Assembly (NCBI GenBank): GCA_963833495.1
Contig: CAWHYJ010000003.1
Location: 1 to 64,000 of the forward strand
Source: Fodinibacter sp963833495
Lineage (GTDB): Bacteria > Actinomycetota > Actinomycetes > Actinomycetales > Dermatophilaceae
Length of the DNA: 64,000 nt
Direction: 5' to 3'
Shown here: in pieces, positions 60,612 to 64,000 of the stretch
Layout: the number at the start of each line of letters is the position of its first letter
Numbering within the stretch: the first letter of the stretch is position 1
Notes under the pieces: generated by a model
The model's database searches: none
Told to the model about the DNA's origin: nothing
Seen by the model: the letters and a program-made list of their open reading frames with translations, nothing else
Position numbers and translations under genes: made by a program

Positions 60612-60857
60612 TCAGCGTGCGAACCGTTGCCGAACCCGCTGCCAGAGGCTCTGGTGCCGCAAGACGGGGACGTGGCCGCCATGCACCTGAGAACCAACGC
60701 CCTTGGCCACGATGAAGGCGCCGACCGCATCGGCAGCCGTGCCGGTGCCGACCATCCCGGGGGCGGCTGCCATCGTCGGGTTGTAGTGCTTGTCGCAGAG
60801 CCGCTGACCACCAGGCCCGGTCGATGTCGCCTCCGCTCGGCATCGTCCACACCTCAC
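60612..60857 (-). CDS. Small zinc-ribbon-like hypothetical protein
   Basis: This 81-residue protein starts (GTG 60857) VRCGRCRAEATSTGPGG, then QRLCDKHYNPTM. C-x2-C then C-x2-H could coordinate zinc. The remainder (TGTAADAVGAFIVAKGVGS) has no recognised motif. GGAAGG lies about nine bases upstream of the start. Third-position GC is high, which supports coding. Confidence 0.5.
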   Translation of the reverse strand: MRCGRCRAEATSTGPGGQRLCDKHYNPTMAAAPGMVGTGTAADAVGAFIVAKGVGSQVHGGHVPVLRHQSLWQRVRQRFAR

Positions 60858-61160
60858 GCGAGACAGCCTTCCCGAAGCCAGGAACCGTGGGGGTGAAAGT
60901 GCACCAGCCACCAGCCTCACCATGACACGGTCGTGAGCCAGAAGCGAGCAGGCCGGGAAACGCACTACTTTGCCGCGGTGAGCGTGCGTTCCCGTCCTGC
61001 CGATGGGGGCGAGGGCGGAGAGGCGCTGTCTCGCCTGCGTGCTCCAGATTGCGACTTATCGCAACCAGGAGCAATGTGCCTTGACACCGTTGTATGCCAC
61101 CTAGCCTTGCGGAACTGCGACAGGCGGGCTGGCTGACCGCCCATTGACCGGGGAGATTCT
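60858..61160. other. Gap without a recognised gene, with one perfect palindrome
   Basis: The only structure seen is TTGCGACTTATCGCAA (61049-61064), TTGCGA and TCGCAA arms around CTTA, about 100 bases upstream of the lipoprotein gene at 61161. It could be an operator. Confidence 0.4.
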
Positions 61161-61592
61161 GTGCCCTCACGAGTTCGTCGGATCGGCGGCGCCTTCACTC
61201 TGACAACGCTGTTGTGCGCCTGCGGGGGACCGGCGGCAATGCAGGTGCAGGAGCACGGTGGTACCACCGCCTTGGTCTCGGGTAAGGGTGGGGAAGGGTC
61301 GGATGCCGAGGTGCGTGGCCGGGTCCAGGTCGGAGCGGGCGGATGTCTGGGCCTTGCTTCGGACAGCGCGACTGAAGCAGTGGCGGCTATCTGGCCTCAA
61401 GGGTCCGAGCTGGCTGACGATGGGCAGTCCATCGACATACCCGACGTAGGACAAGTCCGAGTGGGGCAGTACGTAAGCGGGGGCGGAGGCGAGATCTCGG
61501 ATCCTCAAGGGGACCGCTTCGCCGACGTTCCGCCAGAGTGCCTCGATCAGGAGCTGCTCATTGACGCGGTGAAGATCACAGCGGTGTCCTAG
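61161..61592 (+). CDS. Putative secreted lipoprotein
   Basis: This 143-residue protein starts at a GTG four bases after GGGGAGA. The signal peptide GGAFTLTTLLCACG contains a lipobox-like LLCAC. The mature part is acidic with two further cysteines, and has VRGRVQVGAGGCLGLASDSA, a small beta-barrel-like pattern. No family recognised. Confidence 0.6.
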   Translation: MPSRVRRIGGAFTLTTLLCACGGPAAMQVQEHGGTTALVSGKGGEGSDAEVRGRVQVGAGGCLGLASDSATEAVAAIWPQGSELADDGQSIDIPDVGQVRVGQYVSGGGGEISDPQGDRFADVPPECLDQELLIDAVKITAVS

Positions 61593-61598
61593 CCTCGT

Positions 61599-61655
61599 CG
61601 ATGTCGATGCCGATGCCGATGCCGATGCCGCTGCCGATGCCGATGCCGCTGCCGA
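61599..61655. repeat. Hexanucleotide microsatellite (CGATGC/CGCTGC)n
   Basis: About nine tandem hexamers alternate CGATGC with occasional CGCTGC. The array begins seven bases after the stop of the lipoprotein gene at 61592. It is not inside a gene I believe in. Confidence 0.8.
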
Positions 61656-61761
61656 GTCCGCGCCGTGACGCAACCGCACGTGCATCCTCAGGACGGTCCC
61701 GACCGAAGCATGATGGCGAACCGAACGTCCGCCTTTGCCGCGACTGGTTCAGAAGCACTCT

Positions 61762-62244
61762 TCAGGCGCTGCCTGGGTTGCGAGTCTCCTGACGGCGTTG
61801 CTTGCGAGCCTGGTGCCCGCGCCGCTTTCGAGTGGCCTCGAGCGCTCGGATGGCCGCCTCGTTCCGGCGTTCGGCGATGCCGAACATGTCCCTCGACAAG
61901 TCCGGGAACGCGGAGATGGGCACAGCAGTCAGGTCGGTGCGACGGACGCCCACGGCTCCATCGAACTCGAATCGGTCGACGGCGGACCAGGGCACCTCAA
62001 CAGTGCGGGTCCAGTTGACCACCCGAATCCGGTCGCCCAGATCGTCCACGCGAAGGACCCAGCCGCGTCCGATCAGCACTAGAAGTCCTGCGGCTCCCGC
62101 CCACGCCAGCCAAGCGACGAAGCCGCCAGTGGTGGCTCCTCCCCAGACAAGTAGGGCGACCAGCATGACCAAGGGCGCCGAGCAGACAGCTCTGACGAAG
62201 ACCGAGGGCTGGAACTTCTTGCGCACGCGATGAGTCTCGCGCAC
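61762..62244 (-). CDS. PH-domain-like small membrane protein
   Basis: This protein of about 160 residues has two helices (SAPLVMLVALLVWGGA, FVAWLAWAGAAGLLVLIG). A bacterial PH-like domain follows (WVLRVDDLGDRIRVVNWTRT, VEVPWSAVDRFEFDGAVGVR) and then a basic tail (RKRRGHQARKQRRQE). Such proteins are common and uncharacterised in actinobacteria. The GTG at 62244 or 62226 could be the start. Confidence 0.7.
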   Translation of the reverse strand: MRETHRVRKKFQPSVFVRAVCSAPLVMLVALLVWGGATTGGFVAWLAWAGAAGLLVLIGRGWVLRVDDLGDRIRVVNWTRTVEVPWSAVDRFEFDGAVGVRRTDLTAVPISAFPDLSRDMFGIAERRNEAAIRALEATRKRRGHQARKQRRQETRNPGSA

Positions 62245-62427
62245 AGCTCGAGCGTGAACCACGGAGACGACCGCTTCTGCCGCAAGTCGGCTGCTTTGCT
62301 CCGCGGTTCGGCGGGCAGAACGTGGCCTACCGCGAGAGGATCCCGCCATGGACGAGTGCCCCGTCGACTGGCGGGAATGGGATGAGTCTGCTGAGAACCG
62401 GCCGAGCAAGCCCGCCCGGGAGGGCGC

Positions 62428-62991
62428 ATGACCCGATGGCCGCGCCGGCGCATCCGCGCACTTGCCATCGCTGTGTCGGCGCTGGCCGCGGTCACCCTCG
62501 CCTCCACCGCCGCACCGGTCGCGTTCGTCAGCTACGACGGGTACAGCAGGACCGGGATGAACGTCGCTGAAGGCGGCACTGCCGTCATCGGCCTGGGGCC
62601 CTTGCGACCGGCCCATGGTGGCAGCCGCGTCGAGCTCGTCTCGGCCACCGTCGGCGGGCGCGGCATCGACGCCCGCGTGGGGCGCCTGGAGGGCGTCAAG
62701 GTCTACCGCATCACCGACCAAGGGGGCATCGGCGCCGTCACAGGCGCCGAGCTCGCAGGTTTCGATGGCGGCCCGGGCTGGACCCTGCTGGAGCCGGCCG
62801 GCGCTGTTATCTCCGAGCAGACCCCGCCGTGGGACGCCGTCGTCGTTGTCACCGGCGTCGCCGAGGGCGTGTGGAGTGCCGACTACGTCGACTTCGTCTA
62901 TCGGGTGGACGGCCGACGCGGCACCCAGCGAATCGACGTCGGAGCCACCGTATGCGTCGGCTCCCTGGACCGCCCACCTTGCAACATCTGA
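62428..62991 (+). CDS. Putative exported protein
   Basis: This 187-residue protein starts MTRWPRRRIRALAIAVSALA, a basic stretch and a hydrophobic helix (LAIAVSALAAVTLASTAAPVAF), so it is secreted or membrane-anchored. The rest looks beta-rich (VELVSATVGGRGIDAR, WDAVVVVTGVAEG, YVDFVYRVDGRRG). No family recognised. Confidence 0.6.
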   Translation: MTRWPRRRIRALAIAVSALAAVTLASTAAPVAFVSYDGYSRTGMNVAEGGTAVIGLGPLRPAHGGSRVELVSATVGGRGIDARVGRLEGVKVYRITDQGGIGAVTGAELAGFDGGPGWTLLEPAGAVISEQTPPWDAVVVVTGVAEGVWSADYVDFVYRVDGRRGTQRIDVGATVCVGSLDRPPCNI

Positions 62992-63033
62992 TCCCGCCTG
63001 CGAAGCACGCTCATGCGGCAGTAGTTTCACCGC

Positions 63034-63249
63034 GTGAAGCGGGTTGTGGTCGACGGTGAGCACTTCGATGTCATCGCGCGGGCCGGCGAGCCGGGCGTCT
63101 ACGACTTTCGGTGGACTTCAGGTCCGAATGAGGGGTACGGCTTCGGGAGCGCCGGGCACTGCAGTGGCGGCATGACGGACCGTGAGCTGGAGGCCGCTAT
63201 CCGCAACTTCCTGAGCCACGTCGATCCCACCACTGGCTACATCGAGTAG
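63034..63249 (+). CDS. Small conserved hypothetical protein
   Basis: This 71-residue protein starts at a GTG: MKRVVVDGEHFDVIARAGEP. It has YDFRWTSGPNEGYGFGSAG then MTDRELEAAIRNFLSHVDPTTGYIE. I recall similar short proteins in actinobacteria, without known function. The compact fold and charged C-terminal helix suggest a cytoplasmic protein. Confidence 0.6.
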   Translation: MKRVVVDGEHFDVIARAGEPGVYDFRWTSGPNEGYGFGSAGHCSGGMTDRELEAAIRNFLSHVDPTTGYIE

Positions 63250-63377
63250 CAGACGGATCTGCCGCAGATCGCGCATCGCGCCTATGGATGATCACCGTGG
63301 ATGCGTTGGGACGCTGCGACTTTGAGGCGTTGCGACTAGGCCATGTAGCAAAGCTCGAGGTCATATACCGTCGAGCG

Positions 63378-63733
63378 ATGAGTGCGCTCTGGGGGGTCTG
63401 TGTCGTTTCCGTGCTGGCCGTGGCTGGGTGCGCCGCCTCGCCGCCGGTAGCGCCGCAGCAGTCCTCGAGCGTTGCGGCGACCCCAACCGTGAGCTCGTCC
63501 GCTGCCGCACCCGCGCCGAAGTGCCAAAGGCCCACCACCGATGCGCTGGCCGCAGTCAATGGGTGCACTGGGTATGGGCGACGACCGCGGACCCGACGAA
63601 TGGCCAGTTCACGGGCAAGGTCCTGGCCGTTGACGGTGGCGCCCGCGAACTTTCAAAGGCACCGGGAACTCGCGCGACGTCCTACGACCCGGCTAGCGTG
63701 CCCGTCCTGGGCTGTTGGCCACCCACTCACTAG
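63378..63733 (+). pseudogene. Frameshifted putative lipoprotein gene
   Basis: From the ATG at 63378, MSALWGVCVVSVLAVAGCAA is a signal peptide with lipobox LAVAGC, followed by a Ser/Pro-rich linker and KCQRPTTDALAAVNG. The plausible continuation WVHWVWATTADPTNGQFTGK to CWPPTH (TAG 63731-63733) lies in another frame. One base is missing (or two extra) near 63560. This is the opposite sense to the four single-base gains elsewhere, so a true mutation is possible. Confidence 0.5.
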
Positions 63734-63936
63734 GAGCAGTTGACGCGGAACCGTCGAAGACCTTGCCGTGTTTCTCACGGCCGACAGCCGCTCCGCCGAT
63801 CTCCCGGAACTGCCGCTGATTGAGCTGGGTTGCGACAGGTCGAACGAGCAACCTGACCGCGGGCCAGGCACCGCAACGCCCGCGTAGACAGCCGGGCAGT
63901 CAAGACCCGGATAGGTGCTGCTTCCGGACCCCGCCG

Positions 63937-64000
63937 TCAGCTCGTTCGCTGGACGTGATGCGCGGCGAAGAGGAGGTAGACCGCAGCGGTCCACGTGTAG
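63937..64000 (-). CDS. Possible C-terminal fragment of a gene running off the window
   Basis: The minus strand reads YTWTAAVYLLFAAHHVQRTS followed by TGA (63939-63937). It looks like the last helix of a longer protein that begins beyond position 64000. Too little is visible to assign it. Confidence 0.3.
   Translation of the reverse strand, partial: YTWTAAVYLLFAAHHVQRTS

Noticed and set aside
63653..63994. A 113-codon minus-strand frame at the window end
   Set aside because: Ser/Arg-rich with no motif; another frame of the same strand gives a more protein-like C-terminal helix.

Overview
The window is GC-rich (about 70%) actinobacterial chromosome. Lsr2, a Ku plus LigD-type end-joining locus, a DUF222/HNH protein, GTG starts without ribosome binding sites, and a myo-inositol cluster of corynebacterial/micrococcal style suggest Micrococcales, perhaps Intrasporangiaceae. 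The family-level guess is inference. No tRNA, rRNA, CRISPR, IS transposase or prophage was recognised.

Layout. 0-6.1 kb: non-homologous end joining (ku with a small HhH protein, a DUF222/HNH gene with two tandem repeats, then an ATP-dependent ligase and a LigD-type polymerase as two overlapping genes). 6.4-10.2 kb: housekeeping (FhuF-like Fe-S protein, lsr2, a small membrane protein, lysS, an AAA ATPase). 10.3-36.6 kb: a large cyclitol/sugar catabolic region. It holds iolE-like and iolG-like genes with a universal stress protein, a sugar ABC transporter, iolD, a transaldolase, iolH, a GntR regulator, iolC, a Cgl0159-type aldolase, iolB, a second dehydrogenase and mmsA (iolA). An accessory half follows, with more Gfo/Idh/MocA dehydrogenases and TIM-barrel isomerases, two LacI regulators, a PhyH-type oxygenase and a TauE-type exporter. 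The operator consensus WATGTYCTRACAWT occurs at seven promoters and joins the two halves into one probable regulon. 36.9-39.5 kb: a fatty acid desaturase and its ferredoxin reductase, with two families of repeated operator-like sites. 39.7-48.3 kb: a BMP-type nucleoside ABC importer beside a purine/methylthioadenosine salvage operon (phosphorylase, deaminase, DUF985 protein, SDR). 48.3-57.5 kb: gamma-glutamyltransferase, a secreted GH3 hydrolase, a MATE exporter, a nuclease-like gene flanked by two related palindromic elements, an AlkD-type repair protein, a CoA-transferase, a YitT-like membrane protein and DUF2277. 57.7-59.3 kb: dnaB preceded by a cluster of DnaA-box-like sequences. 59.3-64 kb: small membrane, secreted and hypothetical genes.

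Four genes (ku, the DUF222/HNH gene, mmsA and the first lacI) are each interrupted by one extra base, three of them in a short G/C run. Their downstream frames are well conserved, so base-calling errors are more likely than true inactivation. A CAP-domain remnant at 36.6 kb does look like a genuine dead gene.

The most unusual signals are the seven-promoter operator network, two families of long palindromic repeats (one of which supplies the stop codon of its neighbour), the desaturase operator arrays, and a strong over-representation of the octamer CGGCATCC on both strands.
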